From contig JBGPFE010000014.1 in assembly GCA_041483135.1 (NCBI GenBank), positions 22,136 through 86,135 on the forward strand: a stretch of DNA of 64,000 nucleotides, read 5' to 3'. The notes under the pieces are model-generated. The model searched no databases and was not told where the DNA came from. It saw only the letters and a list, made by a program, of their open reading frames with translations. This document shows positions 25,094 to 37,802 of this stretch, piece by piece. The stretch's first letter is position 1. Every line of letters starts with the position of its first letter. Source of the DNA: PALSA-1004 sp041483135 (GTDB taxonomy: Bacteria; Pseudomonadota; Gammaproteobacteria; Burkholderiales; SG8-41). Made by a program: the position numbers and the translations under genes.

Positions 25094-26326
25094 ATGATGG
25101 CCACGACAGCCGCTACCGCAACCAAGAAAGACGTCAAGGAATTTTCTTATTCCTGGACCGGTACCGACAAGGCCGGCAAAACCATGCGCGGCGAGATGCG
25201 CGCGGGTGGCGAAGCGGTAGTCAATGCGACGCTGCGCCGCCAGGGCATCAAGGTCCTCAAGGTCAAGAAAGTCAAAATGGGTGGTGGCAGGTCCATCACC
25301 GACAAGGACATTACGCTGTTCACCCGCCAGCTCGCGACGATGCTGAAATCCGGCGTGCCGTTGTTGCAGGCATTCGATATCGTCGGCAAGGGCCACAACA
25401 ACCCGTCGGTGCAGAAACTGCTGATGGACATCAAGACCGAAATCGAAACCGGCTCGAACCTCAAGAACGCATTCGAAAAGCATCCGCTGTATTTCGACGC
25501 GCTGTTCTGCAACCTGATCGGCGCCGGCGAGCAAGCCGGTATTCTCGACACCCTGCTCGAGCGCCTTGCGTCCTACAAGGAAAAAATTCTTGCGATCAAG
25601 AACAAGATCAAAGCGGCGCTGTTCTACCCGATCGCAATTATCCTCGTCGCTTTCATCATCACGGCGGTGATCATGATATTCGTGATCCCGGCGTTCAAGC
25701 AGGTGTTCTCGGCCTTCGGCGCCGACCTGCCCGGCCCGACGCTGGTGGTAATGGCGATCTCGGACTTTTTCGTCAAATACTGGTACGCGATCTTCGGCAT
25801 CGCCTTCGGCAGCGTGTATGGGTTCCTCTACGCCTGGAAGCGCTCAAAGGCGGTGCAGATCGTGATGGATCGCATCATGCTCAGGCTCCCGGTTTTCGGC
25901 GACCTGGTGCGCAAGGCGACGATCGCGCGCTGGACGCGCACGCTGGCGACCATGTTCGCCGCCGGCGTGCCGCTGGTGGAAGCGCTCGATTCGGTCGCTG
26001 GCGCCGCCGGCAATTACGAATATTGGGTAGGCACCAAGAAAATCCAGAGCGAGGTCGCGACGGGTTCCAGCCTGGTGGTATCGATGCAGAACGTCGACCT
26101 CTTCCCCAGCATGGTGCTGCAAATGGTCGCGATCGGCGAGGAAGCCGGCTCGCTCGACGGCATGCTCTCGAAAGTCGCGGATTTCTTCGAGGCCGAAGTC
26201 GATGACGCGGTCGAAGCGCTGTCGAGCCTGATGGAACCGCTGATCATGGTGGTGCTCGGCACGTTGATCGGCGGCATGGTGATCGCGATGTACCTGCCGA
26301 TCTTCAAGATGGGCCAGGCGGTATAA
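25094..26326 (+). CDS. pilC: Type IV pilus inner-membrane platform protein PilC
   Basis: The 410-residue type II secretion/pilus platform protein has two T2SSF domains (about 75-198 and 278-400). LFTRQLATMLKSGVPLLQA and the second-copy WTRTLATMFAAGVPLVEA are each followed by three helices in total. It anchors the pilus motor at the inner membrane. ATG 25094 follows GGAGAAGC; a longer frame has no ribosome site. The motor gene pilB, which usually precedes pilC, is absent; a CNNM gene is there instead. pilD follows. Confidence 0.95.
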   Translation: MMATTAATATKKDVKEFSYSWTGTDKAGKTMRGEMRAGGEAVVNATLRRQGIKVLKVKKVKMGGGRSITDKDITLFTRQLATMLKSGVPLLQAFDIVGKGHNNPSVQKLLMDIKTEIETGSNLKNAFEKHPLYFDALFCNLIGAGEQAGILDTLLERLASYKEKILAIKNKIKAALFYPIAIILVAFIITAVIMIFVIPAFKQVFSAFGADLPGPTLVVMAISDFFVKYWYAIFGIAFGSVYGFLYAWKRSKAVQIVMDRIMLRLPVFGDLVRKATIARWTRTLATMFAAGVPLVEALDSVAGAAGNYEYWVGTKKIQSEVATGSSLVVSMQNVDLFPSMVLQMVAIGEEAGSLDGMLSKVADFFEAEVDDAVEALSSLMEPLIMVVLGTLIGGMVIAMYLPIFKMGQAV

Positions 26327-26330
26327 AGCC

Positions 26331-26390
26331 GGTTTCAGGTTTCGGGTTCCGGGTTGACTCGAAACTCGAAACTCGCGGCTCGAAACTGAC
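26331..26390. repeat. Heptad array pair D between pilC and pilD
   Basis: Four left units (GGTTTCA, GGTTTCG, GGTTCCG, GGTTGAC; 26331-26358) are followed without spacer by four right units (TCGAAAC twice, TCGCGGC, TCGAAAC; 26359-26386). The arms are reverse complements, so the gap forms one long imperfect hairpin ending at the pilD start codon. Confidence 0.9.
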
Positions 26391-27320
26391 ATGCCCTTAA
26401 TTCAGGCTTTTCAGTCCCATCCCGCGCTGTTCGTGACTGCGGTTGTCGTCGCCTCGCTCGCGATCGGCAGCTTTCTCAACGTCGTCATTCACCGCCTGCC
26501 GAAAATGCTTGAGCGCGAGTGGCGGCACCAGGCTTCAGAAGTTCTGATCGAGTGGTCAGATGGGAAAGAAGCCTCTTTGGCGGCGCAAAATTTGCGCGCG
26601 CCGATAACGATGCTGCGCGAACAGATCGAAAAAGATGAACGCTACAATCTGATTGCGCCGCGCTCAGCCTGCCCCTCGTGTGGTTATGGAATCTCCGCAT
26701 TTGAGAATATTCCAATCCTGAGCTGGCTATGGTTGCGTGGCCGTTGCTCCCATTGCAAAGCCCGTATCAGCATCCGGTATCCGATCGTTGAAACCTTGAC
26801 CGGCGCAATTTCCGGATACGTTGCGTGGCGCTTCGGTTTCAGCATCGCGACGCTGGCCGGGTTGATTTTCGTGTGGGCGATGATCGCTCTTTCCTTCATC
26901 GACCTGGATACCACATATCTTCCGGATGACATCACCCAGCCTCTGCTCTGGCTGGGCATCCTCTTTTCACTGGCCAACGTGTTCACCACTTTGCCTGCCT
27001 CAGTCGCGGGCGCCGTGCTCGGTTATCTCGTGCTTTGGGTCGTCTCGAAAACCTGGAATCTCATCCGGAACGTTGAATCCATGGGACACGGCGATTTCAA
27101 ATTGCTCGCGGTCATAGGCGGATGGCTCGGGTGGGAGATGCTGCCCCAAACAATACTGATCTCCTCGTTCATCGGGGCTTTGGTCGGGCTGGGATTGATG
27201 CTGGCTGGAAGGGGGGATTTGTCCACCAAGATTCCTTTCGGCCCTTATCTCGCTATTGCCGGCGTTCTCGCGATGCTCCACGGCGCCACGATCAATCAGT
27301 TCTATCTTCGACTCCTCTAA
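26391..27320 (+). CDS. pilD: Prepilin peptidase / N-methyltransferase PilD
   Basis: The 309-residue membrane aspartyl protease cleaves type IV prepilins and methylates the new N-terminus. It has the paired zinc cysteines (ACPSCGYG and RCSHCKAR), a first catalytic Asp in FIDLDTTYLPD and the second in MGHGDFKLL. An N-terminal loop of about 50 polar residues comes before the Cys region. It sits in the conserved order pilC-pilD-coaE. No ribosome site is obvious, since the repeat array runs to the ATG. Confidence 0.95.
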   Translation: MPLIQAFQSHPALFVTAVVVASLAIGSFLNVVIHRLPKMLEREWRHQASEVLIEWSDGKEASLAAQNLRAPITMLREQIEKDERYNLIAPRSACPSCGYGISAFENIPILSWLWLRGRCSHCKARISIRYPIVETLTGAISGYVAWRFGFSIATLAGLIFVWAMIALSFIDLDTTYLPDDITQPLLWLGILFSLANVFTTLPASVAGAVLGYLVLWVVSKTWNLIRNVESMGHGDFKLLAVIGGWLGWEMLPQTILISSFIGALVGLGLMLAGRGDLSTKIPFGPYLAIAGVLAMLHGATINQFYLRLL

Positions 27321-27324
27321 TCCC

Positions 27325-27975
27325 ATGCCGCTCGTGATCGCGCTCACCGGCGGCATCGGCAGCGGCAAAAGCAGCGTGGCCGCGATGCTCAAGGAACTCG
27401 GCGCCGCCATCATCGACACCGATGAGATCGCGCACCGCCTGACGGCCGCTGGACAGTCCGGCGCGCGCGCGATCAACGAGCAGTTCGGGGCCGCCTATCT
27501 GCGCGGGGACGGCGCGCTCGACCGCGAGCGCATGCGCGAGCGGGTGTTCTCCGACCCGCAAGCCAGGCAAAAACTCGAAGCGATACTGCATCCGATGATA
27601 CGCGCCGAGGTAAACGCTGAAATGAGCGCCGAGATGAGTTCAACGGTCAAACGCGCGCGCGCGCCTTATATAGTGATCGTCGTGCCATTGCTAATCGAAA
27701 CAGGCGCGTATCGCGACCTTGCGCGGCGCATACTGGTCGTCGATTGCAGCGAGGAGCAGCAGATCGCGCGCGTGATGCAGCGCAGCGGACTCACTGCCGA
27801 CACGGTGCGCACCATGATCGCGAGCCAGGTGAGCCGCAGCGAGCGCCTCAAGCATGCCGATGACATAGTGCGCAACGATACCGACCTCGTGGCGCTGCGC
27901 GCCGGCGTGGCCGCGCTGCACCATCATTACCTTGAACTCGCAAAAAACCAGGCCGATCCCGGCCAAAGCCGCTAA
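27325..27975 (+). CDS. coaE: Dephospho-CoA kinase
   Basis: The 216-residue kinase catalyses the last step of coenzyme A synthesis. P-loop GGIGSGKSS is at residues 8-16, followed by IDTDEIAHRLTA and a C-terminal NDTDLVALRAGV. The start at 27325, 4 bp after the pilD stop, gives the family N-terminus MPLVIALTGG. Coupled translation with pilD is likely. Confidence 0.96.
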   Translation: MPLVIALTGGIGSGKSSVAAMLKELGAAIIDTDEIAHRLTAAGQSGARAINEQFGAAYLRGDGALDRERMRERVFSDPQARQKLEAILHPMIRAEVNAEMSAEMSSTVKRARAPYIVIVVPLLIETGAYRDLARRILVVDCSEEQQIARVMQRSGLTADTVRTMIASQVSRSERLKHADDIVRNDTDLVALRAGVAALHHHYLELAKNQADPGQSR

Positions 27976-28070
27976 ATCACCGTCAAAACATCAAATAAGG
28001 TCTTTATTTTTTTCGGGTTTTGTAGAACAATTAGCCGCATCCCAACAACGCCTGCGCCTCGTCTCGTGCC

Positions 28071-28826
28071 GTGATCAGCTACGAATACCCACTGAGCGAG
28101 CGGATCCGCACCCTGTTGCGGCTCGAGGATCTTTACGAGCGGGCGTTCTACTTCACCGCCAAGGCCGACCCCCAGGAGCACCACGTCGCGTTGTTGTGCC
28201 TGTTCGAGATACTCGAAGTCGCGGGCCGCGCCGATCTCAAATCCGACCTGCTGCAAGAGCTTGAGCGCCAGAAGCAATCGCTCGAATCGCTGCGCGAGAA
28301 TCCCGACATTTCGCAGGAAGCGCTCGACAGCATTTTGTGGGAAATCGACCGCACTTCATCAAAGCTGTTCCAGATGTCGGGCAAGGTCGGCCAGGAGCTG
28401 CGCGAGAACGAATGGCTGATGAGCATCAAGCAGCGCACCAACATTCCGGGCGGCGTATGCGAGTTCGACGTGCCATCGTACCATTACTGGCTGCATCAAA
28501 GCGCCGAGCAGCATCGTCACGATCTCGAGCAGTGGCTCGCGCCGTTCCTGCCGATCCGCGATGGCATAGCGATCGTGTTGCGGTTGCTGCGTGAAAGCGG
28601 CAAAGTGTCGTCGCAGACCGCGGTGCAAGGCGTCTACCAGCAGATGATGGCGGGTCGCATCGCCCAAATGCTGCGCATCCGGCTCAAGCGCGACTATCAC
28701 TGCGTTCCCGAAATGAGCGCCAACAAGTACGCGCTCAATATCCGTTTCACGATGCAGGAAGGCGGGCAGCGTCCGAAGGTCATCGAATCGGACGTCGAGT
28801 TCGAGCTGACGTTCTGCAATCTTTGA
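28071..28826 (+). CDS. zapD: Cell division protein ZapD
   Basis: The 251-residue protein matches ZapD (DUF1342), which bundles FtsZ filaments at the division site. Signature regions are YEYPLSERIRTLLRLEDLY, then RTNIPGGVCEFDVPSYHYWLH. The start codon is GTG 28071, which gives the conserved N-terminus. Zn-protein gene yacG follows by 6 bp, the usual order in beta- and gammaproteobacteria. Confidence 0.96.
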   Translation: MISYEYPLSERIRTLLRLEDLYERAFYFTAKADPQEHHVALLCLFEILEVAGRADLKSDLLQELERQKQSLESLRENPDISQEALDSILWEIDRTSSKLFQMSGKVGQELRENEWLMSIKQRTNIPGGVCEFDVPSYHYWLHQSAEQHRHDLEQWLAPFLPIRDGIAIVLRLLRESGKVSSQTAVQGVYQQMMAGRIAQMLRIRLKRDYHCVPEMSANKYALNIRFTMQEGGQRPKVIESDVEFELTFCNL

Positions 28827-28832
28827 ACGGCG

Positions 28833-29027
28833 ATGAATGCGCGCATCGTGAACTGCCCGCAGTGCGGCAAACCCGCGGCGTGGGACACCGCCAACCCCTA
28901 CCGCCCGTTCTGCTCGGCGCGCTGCCGCCTGATCGACCTCGGCGCGTGGGCGAGCGAAAACTACCGCATCCCGGTAGCCGAAACCAAGGACGATATCGAA
29001 TCAGGCACGCCCGAAGCAGATAAATAA
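28833..29027 (+). CDS. yacG: DNA gyrase inhibitor YacG
   Basis: The 64-residue zinc protein has ligands CPQCGKP and FCSARCR, followed by LIDLGAWASENYRIP. It binds the GyrB C-terminal part and blocks DNA binding. Length and motifs are normal. A heptad repeat array begins one base after its stop. Confidence 0.95.
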   Translation: MNARIVNCPQCGKPAAWDTANPYRPFCSARCRLIDLGAWASENYRIPVAETKDDIESGTPEADK

Positions 29028-29105
29028 GTTGCAGGTTTCGGGTTTCGAGTTCCTCGCGTTAAATCTTTAAACCCAACAACTCTAAACTCGCAACTCGAAA
29101 CTCAT
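29028..29105. repeat. Heptad array pair E between yacG and Nudix/ThiE genes
   Basis: Left units GTTGCAG, GTTTCGG and GTTTCGA run from 29028. Right units AACTCTA, AACTCGC, AACTCGA and AACTCAT run from 29078 to 29105. The arms are reverse complements around a spacer of about 30 bp. The right arm includes the stop codon of the minus-strand Nudix/ThiE gene (29102-29104). Confidence 0.88.
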
Positions 29106-30067
29106 AGACTCCACGCGCCGCGCACCATCGCCACGCCATGCGCGCCGCAGTTCCACGCCTGCTCCAGATCAATCGCACGCATACCGCCGAGCGCATACAC
29201 CGGCAGCGGATAATCGTGAATCAACCGCGCGAATTGCCGCCAGCCCAACAGTTTCGCGCCCGGGTGGCTGGGTGTTGCGGCTACCGGCCCGAGCACGACG
29301 AAATCGAATCCGAGATCGCGCGCATGCTCAAGCTCGGCGACATCGTGGCACGACGCGCCGCACCACTCGCAGTCGGGGCGGCGCGCTGCCGCCATCAACC
29401 GCGATGCCGTGAAATGCACCCCGTCCGCGCCTGCTTGAGCCGCGATATCGGGCGTGCCATTGACGAGCACGCGCGCGCCATAGCGGCAGGCGTGCGCGAC
29501 GACTTCTGCCGCGAACCCTTGCAGGGCATCGTCGGCGAGCTGCTTTTCCCGCACCTGGACGAGCCGCAGACCGTTGCGCAGCGATTGCTCGAGCCGCGCC
29601 ATGAACGCTTCGCGGCCGAGCTCGCCGGCGCAGGTTATTCCGTAAACGTGCGGCAGCGCGAGCGCGCGCAGGACCGGGCCGTTGGCCGGCAGCAGCGGCG
29701 CGACCGTGATATCGCGTACCGACTGCCAGGCAAACTGCTGCAGCTCCCTGCCGTGCAACTCGCCCGACCACTTGAGGACACGGAAAAAACGCAGCCGCAC
29801 CGCGGCGTGTGAATAATCGAAATCGCGAGTTATCCATGGATAGGCGGTGATCGCATCGATGCCCAGCTCTTCGTGCAGCTCGCGTTTGAGCGCCGCCGCT
29901 GTCGCTTCGCCGGCTTCGACCTTGCCGCCGGGAAATTCCCAGTAACCGGCGTAGACTTTGCCCGCCGGCCGCTGCGCGAGCAGAAAGTCGCCGCGCCCGT
30001 TGAATATCACCGCGGCGACGACCTCGATCCGCTGCGACGCTGCCACGGCGGCTGTTCCGGCCGGCAT
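29102..30067 (-). CDS. Nudix hydrolase (MutT) fused to ThiE-like domain
   Basis: The 321-residue fusion has a MutT-type Nudix domain in its first half, with AVIFNGRGDFLLAQRP, WEFPGGKVEAGE and RELHEELGI. This would hydrolyse oxidised dGTP. The second half is a thiamine-phosphate-synthase-like TIM barrel with LVQVREKQL, GADGVHFT and FVVLGPV. The fusion is typical of betaproteobacteria near yacG and zapD. ATG 30067 is chosen because the frame upstream runs antisense-like through the neighbouring ATPase gene. Whether the ThiE part is active cannot be told. Confidence 0.9.
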   Translation of the reverse strand: MPAGTAAVAASQRIEVVAAVIFNGRGDFLLAQRPAGKVYAGYWEFPGGKVEAGEATAAALKRELHEELGIDAITAYPWITRDFDYSHAAVRLRFFRVLKWSGELHGRELQQFAWQSVRDITVAPLLPANGPVLRALALPHVYGITCAGELGREAFMARLEQSLRNGLRLVQVREKQLADDALQGFAAEVVAHACRYGARVLVNGTPDIAAQAGADGVHFTASRLMAAARRPDCEWCGASCHDVAELEHARDLGFDFVVLGPVAATPSHPGAKLLGWRQFARLIHDYPLPVYALGGMRAIDLEQAWNCGAHGVAMVRGAWSL

Positions 30068-30075
30068 TGCGCCGG

Positions 30076-30944
30076 CTATTTGCCGCGCGCGATACGCGAG
30101 CGCCCGGCCCAGTCGCGCGCGAACTGCCACGCGACGCGTCCACTGCGCGAGCCGCGCTGCAGCGCCCATTGCAGCGCCGCCTGCCGCACCGCTTCGGAAT
30201 CGGCGCCGGTGATTTTGTAGTGCCCGAGCCACTGCGCGACGATCTCCAGGTACTCGTCCTGGTCGAACGGATAGAACGACACCCAGACGCCGAAGCGCTC
30301 CGACAGCGAAATTTTTTCCTCGACGGTCTCGCCCGGATGGATTTCGTCGTCGACACGCGTGGTTTCGAGGTTTTCCGCCATGTATTCCGGCATCAGATGA
30401 CGGCGGTTCGATGTCGCGTAAATCAGGCAATTCTCGGATGCGGCCGCGACCGAGCCGTCGAGCACGACCTTGAGCGCCTTGAAGCCCTGCTCATCGGAAT
30501 CGAACGACAGGTCATCGCAGAACAGGATGAAGCGCTCCGGATGGCTGTCGATATGATCGACGATTTCCGGCAGGTCGATCAGGTCCTGTTTTTCGACCTC
30601 GATCACGCGCAACCCGCGCGGCGCGTATTTGTTGAGCAGCGCCTTGATCAGCGACGATTTGCCGGTGCCGCGCGCGCCGGTCAGCAGCACGTTATTGGCG
30701 GGATAGCCTTCGACGAACTGGCGCGTGTTCTGCTCGACTATCTTCTTTTGCCGGTCGATCCCGTGCAGGTCGCTCAAGGCTATTTTGTGCACGTGCCGCA
30801 CGGATTCGATAACGCCGCGGCCGTTGCGCTTGCGCCAGCGGAATGCAATCGACTTCCAGTCGGTCGGCACCGGCCCAGCAGGCAGCAGCTTCTCGAGGCG
30901 CGCGAGCAGCGCGTCGGCGCGTTGAATCAGTTTATCGGTATCGC

Positions 30945-30948
<4 letters not shown>
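30076..30948 (-). CDS. DUF815-family ATPase
   Basis: The 290-residue P-loop ATPase has Walker A GARGTGKSSL, Walker B FILFCDDLSFD, a sensor ATSNRRHL and a C-terminal helical lid. These ATPases are widespread beside nudix/argJ genes in betaproteobacteria; the function is not established. ATG 30948 overlaps the argJ stop (ATGA), which decides the start over a longer frame. Confidence 0.92.
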
Positions 30949-32183
<1,235 letters not shown>

Positions 32184-32192
32184 GGGAAATGC

Positions 32193-32285
32193 GGTGAATC
32201 GTAAATGGCAAATGGGGAAAGGCAAGCGCGCCGCGTTGCGCGTTCTTGCCTTTCACCGTTCACGATTCACTATTCACTATTTACT
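32193..32285. repeat. Heptad array pair F between secA and argJ
   Basis: Left units from 32193 are GGTGAAT, CGTAAAT, GGCAAAT, GGGGAAA and GGCAAGC. Right units at 32251-32285 are TTTCACC, GTTCACG, ATTCACT twice and ATTTACT. A GC-rich inner palindrome (GGCAAGCGCG with CGCGTTCTTGCC) makes the loop end. The array ends 4 bp before the secA stop codon. Confidence 0.9.
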
Positions 32286-32289
32286 GCTT

Positions 32290-35010
<2,721 letters not shown>

Positions 35011-35036
35011 GAATTACTGAGAATGTTCACCTAAAT

Positions 35037-35064
35037 AAAAAGGGGTGGGGAAACACCCCACCCC
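35037..35064 (-). terminator. Rho-independent terminator after the M23 peptidase gene
   Basis: On the minus strand GGGGTGGGG and CCCCACCCC form a perfect nine-base stem with loop TGTTT, followed by TTTTTATTT. It lies 26 bp after the stop of the M23 gene and just upstream of secA. Confidence 0.92.
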
Positions 35065-35089
35065 CTCGCAACCTCAAACCGCAAGCGCG

Positions 35090-36010
35090 CTAACTGGGCA
35101 AGCGGAGAAAGCGCACCGGATTCAGCGGGGCCCCATTCTGGCGCACCTCGAAATGCAGATGCGGGCCGGTGGCGCGTCCGGTGCTGCCGACCTGGCCGAT
35201 TTCTCCACCGCTCAGCACCACGTCACCGACCTTGACCAGACGTTTCGACAGATGCGCGTAACGCGAGATCAACCCGTTGCCGTGATCAATCTCGATCATA
35301 TTACCATATTGAGGGTGGAAATCGGAGTAGGCGACCACGCCGCCGGCGGCGGCACGCGCCGGGGTGCCGACCTCGGCCATGAAATCCATGCCCTCATGAA
35401 ATGCGCGCATCCCGTTGAACGGATCGATGCGCCAGCCGTAGTTCGACGAATACCAGCCGCCTTCTACCGGCAGTACCGACGGCAGCAGTTTTTTCTTCGC
35501 GCTGTCGACGATCATCAGCGAATCCAGGATGCCGAGCTTCTCGCTGCGGTCGTCCATCTGCCGGGTGAGCAGATCAACCTGGCGGCTAAGGTCGCCGAAC
35601 GACAGATCGTAAGTCGGCAGCGTCGATACCGCGCCGCCGCGTCCCGGCGCCTGGTCGAACATGAATTCCTGGGGTTTGAAGCCGGCGGTCTTGGCGAGGC
35701 GCTCGCCGAGCGTGTCAAGCCGCAGCAGCTGCGCCTGCATCTGGCCCAGCTTGGTGGCCAGCGCGTTCAGGTTTTCGCGCAGGTAGCTTTGCGTTTTCTC
35801 GTTCTGTTCCTGTTGCGCGCTCAGGATCAGGGTGTTCAGCAGCGGGCTGTTGACGCTGGAGGCGTAGCGCAGCATGAAGTACTGCAGCCCGAGCGCCACG
35901 ACCAGCACGCCGAGCAGAATCGCGCCCGCGCCGAGCAGCAGATGCGGGGCGGAGAGCGTGAGCGTCCGCGCCCTGGTCAGTTTCCCGGAAACTAGAATTA
36001 TGTTCATCAT
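35090..36010 (-). CDS. M23 family metallopeptidase (LytM domain)
   Basis: The 306-residue protein has one N-terminal transmembrane helix (about 25-50), a coiled-coil-like stretch (about 65-165) and a C-terminal LytM/M23 peptidase domain. Metal ligands are visible: FHEGMDF gives His and Asp, and HLHFEV gives the HxH. It would cut peptidoglycan cross-links or activate amidases in the periplasm. In betaproteobacteria it commonly lies between secA and lpxC. It is divergent from the DciA-like gene. Confidence 0.93.
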   Translation of the reverse strand: MMNIILVSGKLTRARTLTLSAPHLLLGAGAILLGVLVVALGLQYFMLRYASSVNSPLLNTLILSAQQEQNEKTQSYLRENLNALATKLGQMQAQLLRLDTLGERLAKTAGFKPQEFMFDQAPGRGGAVSTLPTYDLSFGDLSRQVDLLTRQMDDRSEKLGILDSLMIVDSAKKKLLPSVLPVEGGWYSSNYGWRIDPFNGMRAFHEGMDFMAEVGTPARAAAGGVVAYSDFHPQYGNMIEIDHGNGLISRYAHLSKRLVKVGDVVLSGGEIGQVGSTGRATGPHLHFEVRQNGAPLNPVRFLRLPS

Positions 36011-36028
36011 TGCTCCACAATCTCAGCC

Positions 36029-36469
36029 ATGCCTGCGCACAAGATCGACTTCTACCTGAACTCGTCGAGCAGCTTGCGCTCGCTGGCCCATGCGGCCCGG
36101 CGAATTGCCCAACTGCAGCAGGTATTCCTGAAAAACGCGCCGCAACCGTTGACACAAGCGTGCTGCGTCAAGCAGTTGCGCGCGGGAACCCTCGTTCTCT
36201 TGGCTGAAAATGCGGCGATTGCCGCGAAACTTAAGCAGCTCGCCCCTAGATTATTAACTGCTTACGAAAAACAGGGGTTCGAGATTACTTCAATCCGGGT
36301 GGAAGTGCAAGTTAAGGAGGCCGCGTCAAACCCTGATCCGAAACGCGTGCCGAAGCAATTAAGCTCTGAATCTATTGAGAATTTAGAAAAGCTCGCGGCC
36401 GGCCTCGAAGACTCGCCACTGAAGCAGGCGCTAACTAATCTGGCGGCGCGCCAGCGCGGTGAAAGCTAG
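36029..36469 (+). CDS. DciA-like DUF721 protein
   Basis: The 146-residue protein has a DUF721/DciA fold: LFLKNAP-type helix, then GTLVLLAENAAIAAKLKQLAPRLL, and a basic C-terminal tail. DciA loads or activates the replicative helicase DnaB in bacteria that lack DnaC. ATG 36029 is only 18 bp from the start of the divergent M23 gene. The N-terminal sequence DFYLNSSSSLRSL is typical of the betaproteobacterial group. Confidence 0.82.
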   Translation: MPAHKIDFYLNSSSSLRSLAHAARRIAQLQQVFLKNAPQPLTQACCVKQLRAGTLVLLAENAAIAAKLKQLAPRLLTAYEKQGFEITSIRVEVQVKEAASNPDPKRVPKQLSSESIENLEKLAAGLEDSPLKQALTNLAARQRGES

Positions 36470-36603
36470 TTGATTCAGCGCGGTTTCATGGAATTTATTG
36501 CGGGGTCTGAGCTGTCCCATTTTGACCGATCGGGCTACGGGTTTTATCCCGAATGTCGCAAGGAAGCTGCCGGCCCGCGCACAGGTTGTCATTTGGCCGC
36601 GGC

Positions 36604-36789
36604 TTAAATCACCAGCACCAGGCGCTCGAACAGCAGGAACACGAGCACGATGATGGCCATCACCATGCCGTATTTCAGCACCTGCCACGCGAAAGTCACG
36701 TAACGCCGGTTTCTGGTCAGCAAATACATCACCAGCGAGGCGCCGATGGTGATCAGCAGCAGGAAACCGACGATGCGCAGGACCAGCAT
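36604..36789 (-). CDS. Small two-helix membrane protein, unknown function
   Basis: The 61-residue protein has two hydrophobic helices (about 3-23 and 38-60) joined by the basic loop LTRNRRYVTFAW. It lies downstream of lpxC in the same direction and may be the last gene of that transcript. The ribosome site is weak. I do not recognise a named family. The even hydrophobic pattern and position make it more likely real than chance. Confidence 0.6.
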   Translation of the reverse strand: MLVLRIVGFLLLITIGASLVMYLLTRNRRYVTFAWQVLKYGMVMAIIVLVFLLFERLVLVI

Positions 36790-36828
36790 GTTTTATTGCC
36801 CTAGAGAGAACCCCTGCCAAAGCCCCGG

Positions 36829-36848
36829 ATTCCAGCGTGCGCTGGAAT
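36829..36848. repeat. REP-like palindrome downstream of lpxC
   Basis: ATTCCAGCG and CGCTGGAAT form a perfect 9-bp inverted repeat with a two-base loop, 5 bp past the lpxC stop. Palindromes of this sequence type are common dispersed intergenic repeats in proteobacteria and may stabilise or end the lpxC mRNA. Confidence 0.65.
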
Positions 36849-36853
36849 GACAC

Positions 36854-37765
36854 CTAGGCAAGCGCGGGCTGGGTGGAGGCAACGAAGGCGGGCGCGTCTG
36901 CGGCGCGGAAACTCACGTACTCCCACGCCTCTTTACTCTCCAGCAGGCGCCGCAGCAGCATGTTGTTGAGCGCGTGTCCTGATTTGTGCGCGGCGAACAT
37001 GCCGATCACCGGATGGCCGAGCAGATAGAGGTCGCCGATCGCGTCGAGCACTTTGTGCTTGACGAACTCGTCGTCGTAGCGCAGGCCGTCGTTATTGAGC
37101 ACGCGGTATGCGTCGAGCACGATCGCGTTGTCGAGCGAGCCGCCGAGCGCCAGGCCCTGCCCGCGCATCCATTCGACTTCATGCATGAAACCGAAAGTGC
37201 GTGCGCGGCTTACTTCCTTTATGTACGAGGTGGTCGCAAAATCTACGCATACCGACTTGGCCGAATTCTCGAACACCGGGTGGTCGAAATCGATGCTGAA
37301 CTCGATCTTGAAGCCGTTGTGCGGTGCGAAGCGCGCCATTTTGTCGCCGTCGGTGACTTCGACCGGTTTCAGTATGCGGATGAATTTTTTCGCGGCCGGC
37401 TGCTCCTCGATGCCCGCCGACTGCAGCAGGAACACGAATGGCCCGGCGCTGCCGTCCATGATCGGCACTTCACCCGCCGACACGTCGACATACAGATTAT
37501 CGATGCCGAGACCGGCAAGCGCCGACATCAAATGCTCGACCGTCGACACGCGCACGCCGTCCTGCTCGAGGCAGGACGCCAACCGGGTATCGCCGACATG
37601 ATAGGGATCAGCCTTGATCGCGACCGGCTGCGGCAGATCGACGCGGGTGAACACGATGCCGGTATCGGGCGCCGCCGGGCGCAGGGTCATGAACACCTTT
37701 TCGCCGGTATGCAGGCCGACACCAGTGGCGCGGATGATGTTTTTCAGTGTGCGTTGCTTGATCAC
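36854..37765 (-). CDS. lpxC: UDP-3-O-acyl-N-acetylglucosamine deacetylase LpxC
   Basis: The 303-residue zinc deacetylase commits the cell to lipid A synthesis. Zinc ligands are seen in VEHLMSAL, and in KHKVLDAIGDLYLLG (His and Asp). The later HKSGHALN provides the catalytic His. It starts MIKQRTLKNIIRATGVGLH, as in relatives. It is the end of the dcw cluster but has its own promoter at 37803-37832. Confidence 0.98.
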   Translation of the reverse strand: MIKQRTLKNIIRATGVGLHTGEKVFMTLRPAAPDTGIVFTRVDLPQPVAIKADPYHVGDTRLASCLEQDGVRVSTVEHLMSALAGLGIDNLYVDVSAGEVPIMDGSAGPFVFLLQSAGIEEQPAAKKFIRILKPVEVTDGDKMARFAPHNGFKIEFSIDFDHPVFENSAKSVCVDFATTSYIKEVSRARTFGFMHEVEWMRGQGLALGGSLDNAIVLDAYRVLNNDGLRYDDEFVKHKVLDAIGDLYLLGHPVIGMFAAHKSGHALNNMLLRRLLESKEAWEYVSFRAADAPAFVASTQPALA

Positions 37766-37802
37766 GAATTAACTCTTTGATTTTCCAGCTTCTTAAAAAA
37801 TG

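Noticed and set aside
29102..30067. Separate mutT and thiE genes
   Set aside because: There is one continuous frame through both domains with no internal stop, so it is a fusion.
36431..36853. 140-codon minus ORF downstream of lpxC
   Set aside because: It begins inside the REP-like palindrome and runs across the small membrane-protein gene in another frame; translations of such repeats often give false ORFs.
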